64,000 bases of DNA from Symsagittifera roscoffensis (Eukaryota; Xenacoelomorpha; Acoela; Convolutidae), in assembly GCF_963678635.1 (NCBI RefSeq), contig NC_087067.1:26419547-26483546 (forward strand), in the 5' to 3' direction. This document shows, one piece after another, positions 11,560 through 24,205 of the stretch; within the stretch, counting starts at the first letter, position 1, and the number at the start of each line of letters is the position of its first letter. The position numbers and the translations under genes are program-made. The notes below the pieces were generated by a model. The model searched no databases. It was not told the origin of the DNA and was given only the letters and a program-made list of their open reading frames with translations.

Positions 11560-13704
11560 TAGATGTTTCCTTAAACTCAAAAGGTTGTTTTTTTGATACC
11601 CTGATACCCTGGAGGAAGATTTATTGGGTTTCTACAGCTGAAGTAGAAAAATCAACGTCAAAGAAACTGGTGACAATCGTCAATTACCACGGGTTGTTTT
11701 GAGAATTGAAGCCTGTTTAATTAGGACGTCGAATACAACAAACGAGTGTAAAGTCCTGATAACACTTAAAATAAGGAAACATCAAATTACTCTCCTTGCT
11801 TGTTTTTGTACGTTTTTTATTGTTTAATTTCCTAAGAAATTGAATAATTCAGAAGAGTTGAAAAAAAATTTGTGAAGTTTATATCAATCTGCGAGTATTT
11901 TGATATAAATGAGCCAAAAATCATGAGCTGAAAAAGTTTTTTTGTCTAGATTTTATCAAGCTGCGATTAGTTTGATAGTTTATATTAAAAAGTGCGACTA
12001 AACTTAATAAAATCGAATACTCGGAAATTGAATTTTAAAATTTGAAAAAAGAACTTTCGGTATTTTTTTTTCTGAATTTGATGTTTTTTTCAAATTGACC
12101 CCTGCTGAATTGTTTTTGACCTTAAAAAAACAAAAATCTAAATCTGGACATCTGTTTAAAATAATCACATAAATAAACTTCGGATGTTAACCACAAAAAC
12201 AGTAATTCGACCATTGAAATTTTAAACATTTAATAAAATATAGATTTCTTGACAAATTTCTGTAAACTTCGAATGAGATCTAGTTAGTGATACCTCTTTT
12301 TTGCTGAAAATTTTTCTCTCCCTAAAATTTGCTAAGACTAGTTTTTAGAGATTTTTAACGATCATGACGAATCTTCGAAAAATCTTGCAGAGTCATGAAA
12401 ATATTTCCAATATTTCAAGAAAACTTCAAATTCGCTTGGTGGGCTGCAGAGCCGTCATACAGGTTTCTGGGGCTGTGTTTACAATTTTTGGAAGGTTAAA
12501 GCTTATTATAGACCAATGGAGTGCGATTGAGAACTGAAAAAAATGGTAGTTTAAAGCATTAGAAACACTGGCAACAGTAACAGTTTTTGTTTCATCGTTT
12601 GATTGAGACTAATTGTCACTTATTGATGGTCGACAAACACGTAAATTGAGAAAAAAAACTTAACTTTGAAAACTAAAAACGTTCATAGACGCGAGTTTTG
12701 TACCGCTGATTTTTTCTGAGTATAATGTATTAGCTTGACAATGTTTTTTATGCTACCGATTTTAGGGCAGCGAGATCGGATAATCAAGAAAACTAAATGC
12801 CGGGCTATCAGTCATCTATCAGTTTCATTGTACAATATTTCAGCCAAAATAACTCTTTTTTTTCTGAAAACGTTAAATTTGTTGATATCAAAGTTTCGAT
12901 GAATTTTTTAGCTTAAAAAACCTCTTTTGGTGTCCAATATTGAACACTAAAAACACCGCAACGTCAAGTATTCTGATTCGTTTATTTGTTCACCATGAAA
13001 CTTTGGAGCAAATAATCGAAATTTTTGATGATCTCAAGCTATGCGTATTTTTTTCATTAAAATGCGTCATGCACAATTACTTCAAACTCCATTTGAAAAT
13101 GAATATTTATTTCGATCTTCAAAATGTCAAGCACATTTTAGTCTTTTCTTAGGAAGAAGAGCTTCTCAGAAAAGGTTGATTGTTTTTCATTTCACTTTAT
13201 AGTCAAATTACTCATTTTCGCCCACATTTTGCCATTTAAAAGGGTATCGCGTTTTTTGATTTGCATCAGCACATTTGAGCTTTTAGCAGTCATTGTAAGC
13301 CAACTAAACTTGGTTCCCTTTATGTTCACAAAGACTAATAAAAAGAGGGCCTCTAAAGGTCTAGTGGAAAAAGGGAGTTAATTGCGAAGTAAACGCCTTT
13401 TTATTCGCATTAATAAAGCACAGCCTAAAAGCCTGCTTTACAATACCATCTACAAATAAAAAACAATTAAATCGAAAGAGTTTCAGGAAACAGTCTAACG
13501 GAACAAAGATGAACTAATCTGGAGGTTAATTTTTAGAATATTATTTGCCAGAAAAAGAAATCAGCTGCAAAACATGGAGCCAAATATCGAGTTGTTGCAA
13601 CTGCACAATTAAGGTGTCATTTGTTTCTTAAATTGATAGTAGGAATTATTTTCTCCTAATTTCTCTAGAATAGCATATAATTGAAACTAAAAATAAAAGT
13701 AAAC
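11560..13704. other. AT-rich intronic DNA, nothing recognised
   Basis: Long poly-A/T-rich sequence with only short chance open frames. I saw no conserved protein motif, tandem unit or inverted termini. Confidence 0.4.
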
Positions 13705-14236
13705 AAGACTGCTCGTATCAGGGCGAAGCTCTGAATGTTCCGACTGCCCATTGAGGTTTATGGAGCAGTAATATCATAAAAAAATTAAAAGAAATAAAAC
13801 AAAATGAAATTTTTTTTTTTCAAATATTTTTAATTTTTTCTTAAATCATCCCCCCATACGCCAAATAAAGTACAAAAGGATAGATTTCTCTACTTGTAAC
13901 AAATCAATTATGGCAAATAAGCTTCGTTAAACCAATTTGGAACGATTTCTAAGACGGATTAACTCTCCGCTCACGCGTTAATAGCGCGAAATATATCGCA
14001 CGTTAATTGTCCCAAATTGGCCAAAATGGCAATCTTTAAACCCCCATAACTTTACAAAAAATGATCATAGGTGAACTATCTTTTCAAAATTGAGCTCAGG
14101 ACAACAATACCTTTTAAATGATTCAAAAAAAATCCGTCAAAAATGGCTAGTTAAAAAGTCGAAACTTGTCTGAAGAAAAAAAAACCCACACCGAGCACAA
14201 ATATTCCGTTACTTTCGTATCGAAGGTCGGAACAAC
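13705..14236 (+). mobile_element. Helentron-like element, tandem unit 1
   Basis: AAGACTGCTCGTATCAGGGC start, hairpin CAGGGCGAAGCTCTG, internal dyad (tagcgcgaaatatatcgc), end CTTTCGTATCGAAGGTCGGAAC. The next unit follows after AAC with no unrelated DNA between. Length 532 bp. Confidence 0.8.
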
Positions 14237-14770
14237 AAGACTGCTTGTATCAAGGCGAAGCCCTGAATGTTCCGACTGCCTTTTATGGTTTATGGAGCAG
14301 TAATAACATTAAAAAATTAAACGTAACAAAAAAAATGAAAAAATTTTTTTTTCTGAAATTTCACATTTTTATTAAAAACCATCACCCCACACGCCATATA
14401 AAATTCAAAAGGATAGATTTTGCTCCTTGTAACAAATCAATTATGGCCAATAAGCTTCTTTCAACCAATTTGGAATGATTTCTAAGACGGATTAACTCTC
14501 CGCTTATGCGTTAAAAGCGCGAAAGATATCGCGCGTTAATTGTCCCAAACTGGCCAAAATGGCAATCTTTAAACCCCCGTAACTTTATGAAAAATGATCA
14601 GAGGTGAAATATCTTTTCAAATTTGAGCTCAGGATAACAATACCTTTCGAAAGATGTAAAAAAAATTCCGTCAAAAATGGCTAGTATAAAAGTCGAAGTT
14701 TGTCTGAAGAAAAAAAAACCCACCCCGAGCACAAATATTCCGTTACTTTCGTATCGAAAGTCGGAACAAC
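14237..14770 (+). mobile_element. Helentron-like element, tandem unit 2
   Basis: Second head-to-tail unit, 534 bp. It has AAGACTGCTTGTATCAAGGC, then GGCGAAGCC, and ends with the perfect 7-bp hairpin ACTTTCGTATCGAAAGT followed by CGGAAC. Open frames in it are chance products of the repeat. Confidence 0.8.
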
Positions 14771-15310
14771 AAGACTGCTCGTATCAAGCCAGTGCCTTGA
14801 ATGTTCCGACTACTCCTTCAGGTTTATCGAGCAGTAGTAACATGAAAAAAATTAAATATAATAAAAAAAAATGAAAATTTTTTTTTCTAAAGTTTGAAAT
14901 TTTTTTTTTGAAATCATCCCCCCAAACGCCATATAAAGTTTAAAAGAATACATTTTGCTCATTGTAACAAATCAATTATGGCAAATGAGCTTCTTCCAAC
15001 CAATTTGGAACGATTTAGATTTAAAAGACGGATTAAATCTCTGCTTACGCGTTAATAGCGCGAAATATATCGCGCGTTAATTGTCCCAAATTGACCAAAA
15101 TGGCAACCTTTAAACCCTCATAATTTTACAAAAAATGATCACAGGTGAAATATCTTTTCAAATTTAAGCTCAGGACAAGATTACTATTTGAATGAAATAA
15201 AAAAATTTGGTCAAAAATGGCTTGTTAAATAGTCGAAATTTGTCGGAAGAAAAAAAAAACCCACCCCGAGCACAAATATTCCGTCACTTTCGTATCGAAA
15301 GTCGGAACAA
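14771..15310 (+). mobile_element. Helentron-like element, tandem unit 3
   Basis: Third head-to-tail unit, about 540 bp, with a mutated first hairpin (CAAGCCAGTGCCTTG) and an intact terminal ACTTTCGTATCGAAAGTCGG. A strongly diverged start of a possible fourth unit (acaagattgtttttattaagg) follows at 15320. Confidence 0.8.
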
Positions 15311-15475
15311 AAAAAAACAACAAGATTGTTTTTATTAAGGTGAGTCTTTGAAAGTTCAGAATGTTCTTTATTTAGTTGAAAACTATAAAATTTTTCTGAT
15401 TTTTTAAGCAAGGAAACAGCTAAAAAAAAACGTGAAACTGGTTTGAACAAAAACACCTAAAAGCTCAAAATGTAT

Positions 15476-16559
15476 GCATTCCCATGTTGAAAGTTGAATT
15501 AACTCGCACGAGGACACTTCACTGATTCTTCTCTTTGACATTTAAATTGGATCATGAAGAATCATTTATTTTGATAACTGACCCCCTTTTTTAATACTTG
15601 TCTACCTCTTTTTTTTCAATTTTTGCGCTGCCTATCTTGCATTTATATAGAAATCAAGCAGTTTCACACGCATAAGAAATTCCGATTTGATCAAATTGGC
15701 AATTTAAAATTCTGCAAATTTATAAAAAACACAATCGAAAGTCATTAAAATAAGCTGAGCTAAAGGCATCAATATCATTGCAATGCTAACAATTATTGCG
15801 TAAAAAAAATCAAATTTTGTCTGAAAAAAAATACACGGTTGTTAAATTAGAAAAAAATTTTTGCTGTTTTTCAATATTTGGAACACTTATAATATAATAA
15901 TCACCACAATAAACAAAGAATGAAAAGGAAAAAACGCATCGAAAAAAATGAAAAGTTCAAATACTGGAAAAAAAGAACAGCCCTCATCGCGAGAAGTATC
16001 CATGATTTGTTCGAAATGGGCAAAACACGTGTCAAGGAGAGATATCATTCTTTTCCCGTCAACAATTATCCGTGTCATGAACAGACTTTTCCTTTTGTCT
16101 TTTGTACCCACAACCCACGGATATATCCGATCCAGTCAAACTTTTGCTCAAACCAAACATAGGACAATCAACAATCTCTTCTTTTTTATTCTTCTTGCGA
16201 AAAATTCCCAAACCCCCCATCCCCCCCCCCCCTACCTTTCAACATACCGAGTTTTATGTTTGTTTTACGTGTTATTATGGCTAAACGCGTGATGTTACGC
16301 TGTAAGGTATGAAGAACAAATGTGTTCAGAATTGTCGATTTGTTCACCACGCCAAATTTCATTGCATTATGACAATGTTAAATAGACTTTTCAAAATTGA
16401 TGATTTTGAAAGGGGGAACTGGAAAGAGCCAAAAAAAATGTATCAGTAAAGCCAGATAACTATCTTCTAGTAACGCGTAGTTGTTTAAAAACAGGTTATT
16501 TTGAAAACTTTGACAAGACAAGTTAGGTTTCAATTATATAATCCTCTCAAACAAAGAAC
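15476..16559. other. AT-rich intronic DNA with a poly-C tract
   Basis: The only notable item is a run of C near 16216-16231 (cccatcccccccccccccta). Three overlapping frames are open at 15887-16292, but they show no motif and no codon bias I would trust. Confidence 0.4.
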
Positions 16560-16760
16560 AAGACTGCTCGTATTAGGGCAGAGCTTTGAATGTTCCGAAT
16601 AGATGAAAAACGAACAAACCATGAATTTTAGGTAAATAATATCAAATTTCTTATGCTAATTTTGGAATCGTGTATGAAATTCATAAAGTCAATGAGCTTA
16701 TTGCCTTAAATCAATTCGGAACATTTTGTTGTGCGGGATTGCTTGCCATTGAGAGACAGT
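16560..16760 (+). mobile_element. Helentron-like element, partial diverged copy
   Basis: Starts AAGACTGCTCGTATTAGGGC and keeps the block gagcttattgccttaaatcaattcggaac, equivalent to aagcttctttcaaccaatttggaac of other copies. The rest is lost. A run of 14 Gs follows at about 16788. Confidence 0.5.
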
Positions 16761-16885
16761 GTATGTTATCAAATTACAATGCCAGCAGGGGGGGGGGGGG
16801 TGTCAAGTTTAAAAGTGGCGTGAGAGCTCTGTGGGGCCCACATAGATCCAAGATATGATCCACAGAGTGAGTTTTTAAAAGAAAC

Positions 16886-17425
16886 AAGACTGCTCGTATC
16901 AGGGCGAAGCCCTGGATGTTCCGAATGCCTTTTAAGATTTATGGAGCAGTAATTACATAAATATCATTAACAAATTAAATGTAAAAAAGGAAAAAAAATT
17001 TTTTCTAAAATTTGAATTTTTTTTCTATGAAAATCATCCCCCCACACGCCATTTAAACTAGAAAAGAATAGATTTCGCTCCTTGTAACAAATCAATTATG
17101 GCATATAAGCTTCTTTCAACCAATTTGGAACGATTTCTAATACGGATTCTATTTCCGCTTACGCGTTAATGGCGCGAAATATATCGCGCGTTAATTGTCC
17201 CAAATTGGCCAAAATGGCAATTTTTAAACCCTCATAACTTTACGAAAAAAGATCACAGGTGAAATATCGTTTCAAATTTAAGCTCAGGACAACAATACCT
17301 TTTGAATGATTTAAAAAAATTCCGTCAAAAATGGCTAGTATAAAAGTCGAAATTTGTCTGAAGAAAAAAAAAGACCCACCCCGAGCACAAATATTCCGTT
17401 ACTTTCGTATCGAAAATCGGAACAA
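16886..17425 (+). mobile_element. Helentron-like nonautonomous element
   Basis: Well-preserved copy of 540 bp. It has AAGACTGCTCGTATCAGGGC, intact TCAGGGCGAAGCCCTG hairpin, internal cgcgaaatatatcgcgcg dyad and the terminal ACTTTCGTATCGAAAATCGGAAC. Confidence 0.8.
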
Positions 17426-17694
17426 TAAACAACAATAGGAGCACGTGCCTACGAGAAAAAATATAGTACGCAAGGAAAAATGGACAGTTTTTTTTTCGAT
17501 AGCGTTTTAAACGCAAACACCTATCTGTCAGAAGCATTGAAAGCAATCATTTTTACTTTGATCTGTGGCGGCTGAGATTGAGTAGTTTTTGTAGGAAACC
17601 GTAAATTTGTAATCAGCTTTTAAAAAATTCAAAGATAGACATTTGAACAAACTACTTAAGCTTCACTTAGCAAACTCAAATTGAACCCTAGAAC

Positions 17695-18144
17695 AAGACT
17701 GCTTGTATTTCAGGGCAAAGACAGGAAAAGAAATCAATGAAAAAGTCTATATGAGCAAAATCAAAGACCAAGTGTGGAAATTTCATTGTTCGAAATTTTT
17801 AGGACAAAGTAGCTAGCCTCAATTCAGTTCGGATCGACTTGTTGTTCGGGATATTTTAACACGCATCAATATTTCGAGTTATTAATTCCGAATTATAGAT
17901 AAAATCTTTAACGCGCTCATAAAATAGTCCAGAGCATGACCAAATTGGCAGTTTTCAAGCTCCCAAAAATTTGCTTTAATGATCAACGGTGAAATATCTT
18001 TTTGAATTTTATCTCGGAGAGTCAATAATTTCATTGAGACATAAAATTTTTTGTGAAAAAAATTATTTTTCGATCGATGAAACTTGACTGAATAAAAAAA
18101 CGCATTAAGCATAAATGTTCCCTTTACTTCGAAAGTTGTAACAA
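17695..18144 (+). mobile_element. Helentron-like element, old copy
   Basis: AAGACTGCTTGTATTTCAGGGC start and an end at ttacttcgaaagttgtaac. The interior is strongly diverged but keeps the ccaaattggcagttttcaa block. Confidence 0.5.
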
Positions 18145-18548
18145 AAAGGAAGGATTAACAAACAAGTTTCAGATTTGTGACAAAGGTTTTGGGCGTTTTG
18201 GGGAGAATACAATTATTGGTGTCTCACAACACACGATACAAGAGAAAAACATTCAGGCCTTTTTTCACAGTACTATTTGTTATTTTACTGGGCAAGTTTT
18301 GCTGTCAACGCTCGAATATAAAATACTAAAAGATTATACCTTAGTTGCTCAGATAGAACTTCTATTCAGAGGGGCCAGCGAAAAGTAACTGATGCTCAAA
18401 AATTTTATTACTTGGTCGGTAATCAATAAAAACTGTGTTAACCAATCTGATGAAGTGAATTGCCATAACACCAAACGAAAACACTGCATCTCCAGAATGG
18501 CAGTGAGTACTGAAACATTGAAGTTTTTTTTGATAAAGCAAGGCGTAC

Positions 18549-18605
18549 TATAGTTATTTACACTGACCATAAACTAGTTGCATTGCGTCAAAAGAAGTCT
18601 ATATT
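18549..18605 (+). pseudogene. possible Ty3/gypsy RNase H fragment
   Basis: The plus strand reads IVIYTDHKLVALRQKKS. The family hallmark is an acidic strand of the form T-D-H-K-P-L-x-x-L; here P is missing. Upstream sequence does not give a clear continuation, so this is a short relic or chance match. Confidence 0.3.
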
Positions 18606-18715
18606 ATTTGATATTTTTTTACAAAATAGCTTTTAAAAAAAAAAGGTACAAATGTATTTGCTTTTTTGAAACAATTGAAAACCAATTTTGCAACTACAGT
18701 ATAAAACTTTTTTGT

Positions 18716-19258
18716 TGTTCCGACTTTCGAAGAAAGTGAGGAATAGTTGTGCTTGAATTTTTGTGCAGATTATTCTTGGTGTGGTTTTTGTTCAGTCAAT
18801 TTTCGACTTATTAACAAAGCGTTTTTGACAGAATTTTTCCATCTGAGACGGAATAGCATCTCAGAAGTTTTGTCAAAAACTCAAAATTTTAATCTGAAAT
18901 TTTAAAAAATGTATATTTTATCTGGGATCATTTTTGTAATTATACGGGCGTTTAAAAATTGCCAATTTGGCCAATTTGAGATTATTATAGTGCGATATAT
19001 CGTGTGCTTATAACACGCGAAAAAGCAAATTATTGCTTTCTAAATTAAATTGAGACCAGTAATTTAATCCTGTTATCAAAATACGAGACTCTAAAACCAC
19101 CCTCAAATTGTTACTTAGCGAGTGGGGGGATAAAAAGAAGAAAAGATTTTTAAAATCTTTTTTTTTCAATTTTTTCCGAATTATTCAATCAAAAAGAAAG
19201 TTTTTTAAATAGGTGCAGTCGGAAAATTCAGGGCCTTGAGCTGATATACGATCAGTTT
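18716..19258 (-). mobile_element. Helentron-like element, inverted copy
   Basis: Minus-strand copy. The left end reads GTTCCGACTTTCGAAGAAAG and the right end CAGTCGGAAAATTCAGGGCC then gatatacgatcagtttt, the reverse of the family start. Internally diverged. Confidence 0.6.
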
Positions 19259-19261
19259 TGT

Positions 19262-20679
19262 TAGCAATTAATAATTGATACTTCTTGCCTGCGCAAAGTT
19301 TGCTTTTTTGTCTAATTGTTGTTAATAAAAAATGCGAATGAGCCGAATGTTATTGCACTCCTCACGTGCTTAATAGAACAGCGCAAAGAAGTGGATAAAA
19401 ATTAGTTGAAGGTCATCATTGTCTCATGTAAAAAGCAGTGTTACTAGCTACATAAAATAAAACAGTCATTTCATATAAAAACTACTGAATTTTTCTACGC
19501 TAGGGTTTAGTCCGTCCATAGACTGAGTGTTTCAGAAATTAAAAGAGAAGTCACTATCTTGTTTCTTATAATTGACGAGGCAAGAAAGTATATGCATGAG
19601 TAATTCAACTAAACTAAAAAGACCAGATCGTCGATTTTTTTCCTCAGAACTGATTTTGCCGTATTTGTTAAAGCTAACCTTTTCAAATTTACTTGATTTG
19701 TACGATAGTTTTTCAAAAATTTTCTTATTTAATAGTACGTGATTTTTCAGTTTCTATTGAATCTTTTACCGCTTCTACAAACCGATTTCATTTTCCACTA
19801 AACCCAAGCAAACTACCATAAAACATTATGATTGTTTAAACATCTGCGCATCTGGACTATATAAAAAACTGCTTTCTTTCGTATTGGTTTTTTTAAAAAC
19901 TTTTGACCCGGGCCAAAAAACTTTCAAACAAGGATAGCTAATTATTAAGCAAGTCGCTTAGAAGGCTCCGACCGCAACAAAAGTAAAAACTAAAAAAAGT
20001 GTTTTTTTCAAGTCTTTTCATTTTATGGCATGATCAGGGGATATGAACAAAGCCGTAGAACTACGGCATTATCAACGGTAATTCTAAATTAGGTGTACTG
20101 TTTTTATTTATCCTCGACAAATGAAAAAAGCTTCAAAAAACTGCCAAATAAATCAACAAAGAGTTTTTGCTGCAGTTTTTTTTTCTTAGCATTTTTTGAA
20201 GAAGGCGCTAAACAAAGCATCGAAAACTAATTACTAATGAGTAAAATTAAACGTTAACGGCTTCATTAATATACAAGATTTAGACCATTACAAATCTGTT
20301 TTATGTAAGACATACTCACTCTCTTTTCTCGCTCGAAAGTAGACTACAGCTCAAAAGTTCCTAACCGGCTTTTCTCGACAGTCATTTTTTGAACTTTTTG
20401 TAGTGCATCGATCATTATTTGTGGTCTAATCTGGCATAGAAAACAAAAAAAAAACACAATCAATGAGTTTTTTTCTCCAATTTCAATGGTCAGAACGATG
20501 AAGAACTGATCGATTGCTATCATTTTCAGATAACAACAAACTTACAGCTTTTAACAGCAAATGAATCTATTTTGGTTTGCGCAAATATGACTACTTTCAA
20601 TATTAATAAAATCAATTTGTATTTTTCATTATTTAACAGCTTATGTTTAATTTTTGTTAAGAGCTTATGTTTAATTTTT
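19262..20679. other. AT-rich intronic DNA, nothing recognised
   Basis: No motif, tandem unit or element end recognised, apart from a 25-bp local duplication (gcttatgtttaatttttg, about 20640-20675). Confidence 0.4.
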
Positions 20680-21146
20680 GACTAATTTCGAAGAAAATGA
20701 CGGAATTTTTGCGCTCGGGATGGTTTTTATACCTCAAAACCAAATTCGTTTTTTAACTAGTTAAAATTAGCATTTTTTTCAATGATTTGAAAGATATTCA
20801 GAGCTCAAAATAAAAAGATATTTCTCGTGTGAAAATTTTTTGTAAAATTTTCGGGGCTGCCACTGTCAAAATTGGAACAAAAATCCCGCGAATCATTTCG
20901 TGCTAATAATAGGTAAGCGGAGATCAAATGAGTCTTGGAAATCATACCAAGTCGAATTGATGCATAGTACTCGGTCTCTTTAAAACTTTCCCGTCAGCAA
21001 ATTTTTTCAGTTGATACTTTAAAGCGTTCGTGATAAAAATTTCAAAAAAACCTTAAGTTTTTAGTTTTTTGTTAGATTCATCCAGTTTTTTCGATATAAA
21101 CACTGCTCCATAGACCTTAAAATGTAGTCAAATACAAGCAGTCTTG
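20680..21146 (-). mobile_element. Helentron-like element, inverted copy lacking the first hairpin
   Basis: Minus-strand copy with the right end cactgctccatagaccttaa, then tgtagtcaaatacaagcagtctt. The GGGC-loop-GCCC hairpin present in other copies is deleted between the TAGTC and the tacaagcagtctt end. Confidence 0.6.
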
Positions 21147-22749
21147 TTGACTTCATTATCTTATCATATCAGCACATTATTTCTTAAGAAGTTGCAATCG
21201 AACGATGTTAAGGTAAATATTTGGTTAGCATCATCACCAGTTTCATATAAATTTCATATATGTTTTTCTTTCTTAGTTTAACAAGCAAATGCTTCGAAGT
21301 GTCATCGCGCAGCATCAAAATATTAATACTTATCCCACATTTTGCAACATCAAGCAAGCAAGGAAACAAATTTTTATCGTTTTGCTGAGCTGCCACGCCA
21401 GCTCAATTCAACTGTCACTTGTGTCTAAAAGTTTTTATTTCAGTAATTATCAGGTCGGACTACACTCAGGTAACTTACATGTACCTCAGCCTCCCTAAAG
21501 ACTTTATAAAACCGGCAAAATAAAAAAAAAACAATTTTTTAGGGAATCAATTTGTGAAGCTTGGAAATACTTTGATAGTTTTTCTTGTGTGCTCTTTTCT
21601 TTTCACATTTTGAGCCAACAAAACCCTTCGTGTTTCGCGTTGTGAGACTATTGACTTGCGTTACTTATGAAATCTATTTTGATCAGAAACAGCCCCTCAC
21701 CACCCAAAGATCCCCTCTAGTTGTTCCTACGGCATCCGTTTCGGATTCACCTCTCCTAGAATACACTACTCTTGAGGGAGAGGTGCGCAAGGCCGGTGAA
21801 GGTCAACGTGACGAAAAGCCAGTTCGCCGAATTTATTAAGCGTGTCAGTTTGCCAAAAATGAGAGTATTCTCTGATATGATTGGCTTGATTGTTTCAAAC
21901 TCTAAGGCATTGCTGCTCGAGAAGTCTTAAATCGTCTGTCACCGCTGTCTGTTTTGCTGCTTAATTCTCATGTTTGTTAGCCTGTAAGTTTTTGTTATGT
22001 GAACTTTAAGAAGTTCTAAATTGCCTCCGTAAATGAGTTTTTTCTATATAACCTTTTACTGCTGTTAATTATTTTGATGATAAAATATAACCTCAGATGA
22101 CAATAAAAGATATTTGCCCGTAGTTTGAGCAAACGGATACTTCGGCACGCTCGACCTTCAAATCGATTAAGAAAAGCGATCTTTGGTTGAAAAAAAACAT
22201 TTTCCGATGTTTGTTTGCAGATCCCTCACCCCCCAATTAAACCCAACCGGATCGAAGTCACAAAGCAAATCAGTGCGGCTCAAGCAATGTTACAGAACAG
22301 TTTAGAAACTCAAAATTGCAACATAGGTCAAACAAGTATAGCTCTAAGCCATCGTTTTTCATCAATTCAAACATGGTTAAACAAATGACAATAATCACAT
22401 AATCGAGTACTGTGTTATTATCGATCATATCATATCTTTAGCAAATCTTTTAAATATAAAAACTTTTAAACCAAAAAAATTTATTGTGGGGATTGAATTT
22501 TATCTAGTACATTGATATATGATATCGCTTCAACCGGGTTTGAGTTTTGATATGAATTAATCGGTGATAATCTGCATGAAAGGTATCTCGCTAAAAGTAT
22601 CACAGAAATTATACTGAGGCACTGAGTTTTACTATCACATAAATATCAAAAATAGCCATAAACTAAAAAACTAAGGTTCGATCGCAATTGCATTGAGTAA
22701 CTTTTTAGAATTACCTCAAATATCAGCTTATGTTTTATACCATCACGCA
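21147..22749. other. intronic DNA with one unassigned open frame
   Basis: A plus-strand frame at 21585-21839 includes YFDQKQPLTTQRSPLVVPTA and ends in a stop. It is less AT-rich than its surroundings and might be a coding relic, but I recognise no family and it opposes the neurexin-like gene. Nothing else is supported. Confidence 0.3.
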
Positions 22750-23196
22750 CAGGGGCGGATCTAGGATTTTCTCGAGGGGGGGGCGGATTTTCAAAAAAAA
22801 TTCGAAAATTTTGACCAACCCTTTTTTTTTTTTTTTTAGGTCGACCAAATTGATTTTTGGAGCTCTCCCAAAGCACTTTTTGCCCCCATTTTGGCTAAAT
22901 TTTCTGCGCCGCAGGCAAATTTCTGAAAAAACAGTCAAAAAAGCCGTTTTTGGGCACTTTTTGAAAAATTTTGACAAAAAAATCGCGTTTTTTTTGGCGC
23001 GTGCTCCCCCTCAAAGTTAGTATATATTGGCGCCAAAGGCGCCTTTAGAAAAATTTTAGGGTCGGTCGGCCAAAAATGGATTTCTGAAAAAGTATCAAAG
23101 GGGGGAGGGACCCTTTGGGTCGGCAGGGGGTCGAATCCCTGAGAAGGAGGCGTCCGCCCCCCCCCCCCCCCGCCCCCCCCCCTAAATCCGCCCCTG
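22750..23196 (+). mobile_element. hAT-type MITE with perfect 8-bp target duplication
   Basis: The element runs from CAGGGGCGGATCTAGG to CCTAAATCCGCCCCTG, which are inverted partners. It is flanked on both sides by ATCACGCA (22742-22749 and 23197-23204). An 8-bp duplication with a CAGGG-type end is the signature of the hAT superfamily. The 447-bp interior contains poly-C/poly-G tracts and no transposase. This is the best copy of the family in the window. Confidence 0.85.
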
Positions 23197-23204
23197 ATCA
23201 CGCA

Positions 23205-24205
23205 GTTTCCTTTGGAGACAGTATTCGTAACTGGTGTTATTTTTCTCCTCTTCTCCAAAATGGAACAGAAAAAGCTGAAATTTTGCGAGTCCGACACAGC
23301 TGACAACGAAGTTCAAATGACAATACGCACGGAAAGGCAAATCTCATTCAAATGAAGCTTGTTAAGGTCATATTTTTTTTGCCATGCCGAAGCGAATGTA
23401 AAGTAAGAACTGAAATGTTTGACGGAGCTGTCAAAGCTACAAGGACAAAAATTCCGAAGCTCTCGGAAAGTTCAAGTTTTCATTTTGTGCAAGCTGGCTT
23501 GGCTCAAATTTTTTGCTCCGAGCTCGGTTAATTTAAAATTCTTGATTTTTTGAATACTGATTTTTTGAATACTGATTTTTTGAATTTAAAATGATTTTTT
23601 GAATACTGTAGACACTTAAAGCACTGGTAATAAACTGTTAAATTGTGTAGCACAGTGAATGAGGATACTTCTTCAATTCTATTTGATCACAGCCACAACA
23701 AAATAAGCTGCAATAGTGGTACCCTAAGATACAATTCAGTCGTGATCCCGATTCCAAAAAAAATACTTCAAAAAAGTGTGAAAATTAGTCATTTCCGTTG
23801 TTGAGACTAACTTTCATGTGGTGAGGGAATATTCCAAATACACGAGTCAAATTTTAATGATTGCGCTATTGTTTCAACCCTTATTACTGAAAATGAAGCT
23901 TTTTTAAACCATTTTTACCGCTCAAAAAAACTTTACAAAATGACAATTCTTGTAAAACAAACTCATTTTTTGATGTTTTTTTTTGATGTTATCGGGGTCG
24001 AACACTCCATGCTACCACCAATGAAGATTTCAAAACTCAAGTAAAAAGTATATTTTTTCAAAACTTTGGTCCAAACTTCCAATGTTTTGGTTGAAATTCA
24101 TCAAAAACATTGTTTAATTAAATAAGAAGTTATATCATCTTGGTTAAAACTGATTTACAAAAATCTGTCATAAAAAAACGAAGGCATTAAATTAAAGTTT
24201 CTTAC
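23205..24205. other. 5' part of neurexin-like intron 1, nothing else recognised
   Basis: AT-rich, with a local triplicate of tgattttttgaatact near 23545-23605. No gene or element end is visible. Confidence 0.4.

Larger units (their letters stand above)
3284..24205 (-). other. neurexin-like intron 1 (about 20.9 kb)
   Basis: The interval lies between the donor AAG|GTAAGA after exon 1 and the acceptor TTTCAG before exon 2. Both flanking exons end in phase 0, so no coding exon is needed between them. Much of it is accounted for by tandem arrays and mobile elements listed separately. Confidence 0.65.

Noticed and set aside
14245-14874. Short frames starting in the Helentron-like units
   Set aside because: They differ between units and end in poly-lysine from A-runs; not conserved as protein.
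15887-16292. Overlapping open frames on both strands (up to 114 codons)
   Set aside because: No domain or motif; the frames overlap each other on both strands and include a poly-C run translated as proline.
21585-21839. 84-codon plus-strand frame with coding-like composition
   Set aside because: No family recognised, no splice context and opposite to the host gene; kept only as an unassigned note.
22730-23306. Several open frames of 80-123 codons
   Set aside because: They are translations of the hAT MITE and its poly-C/poly-G tract.
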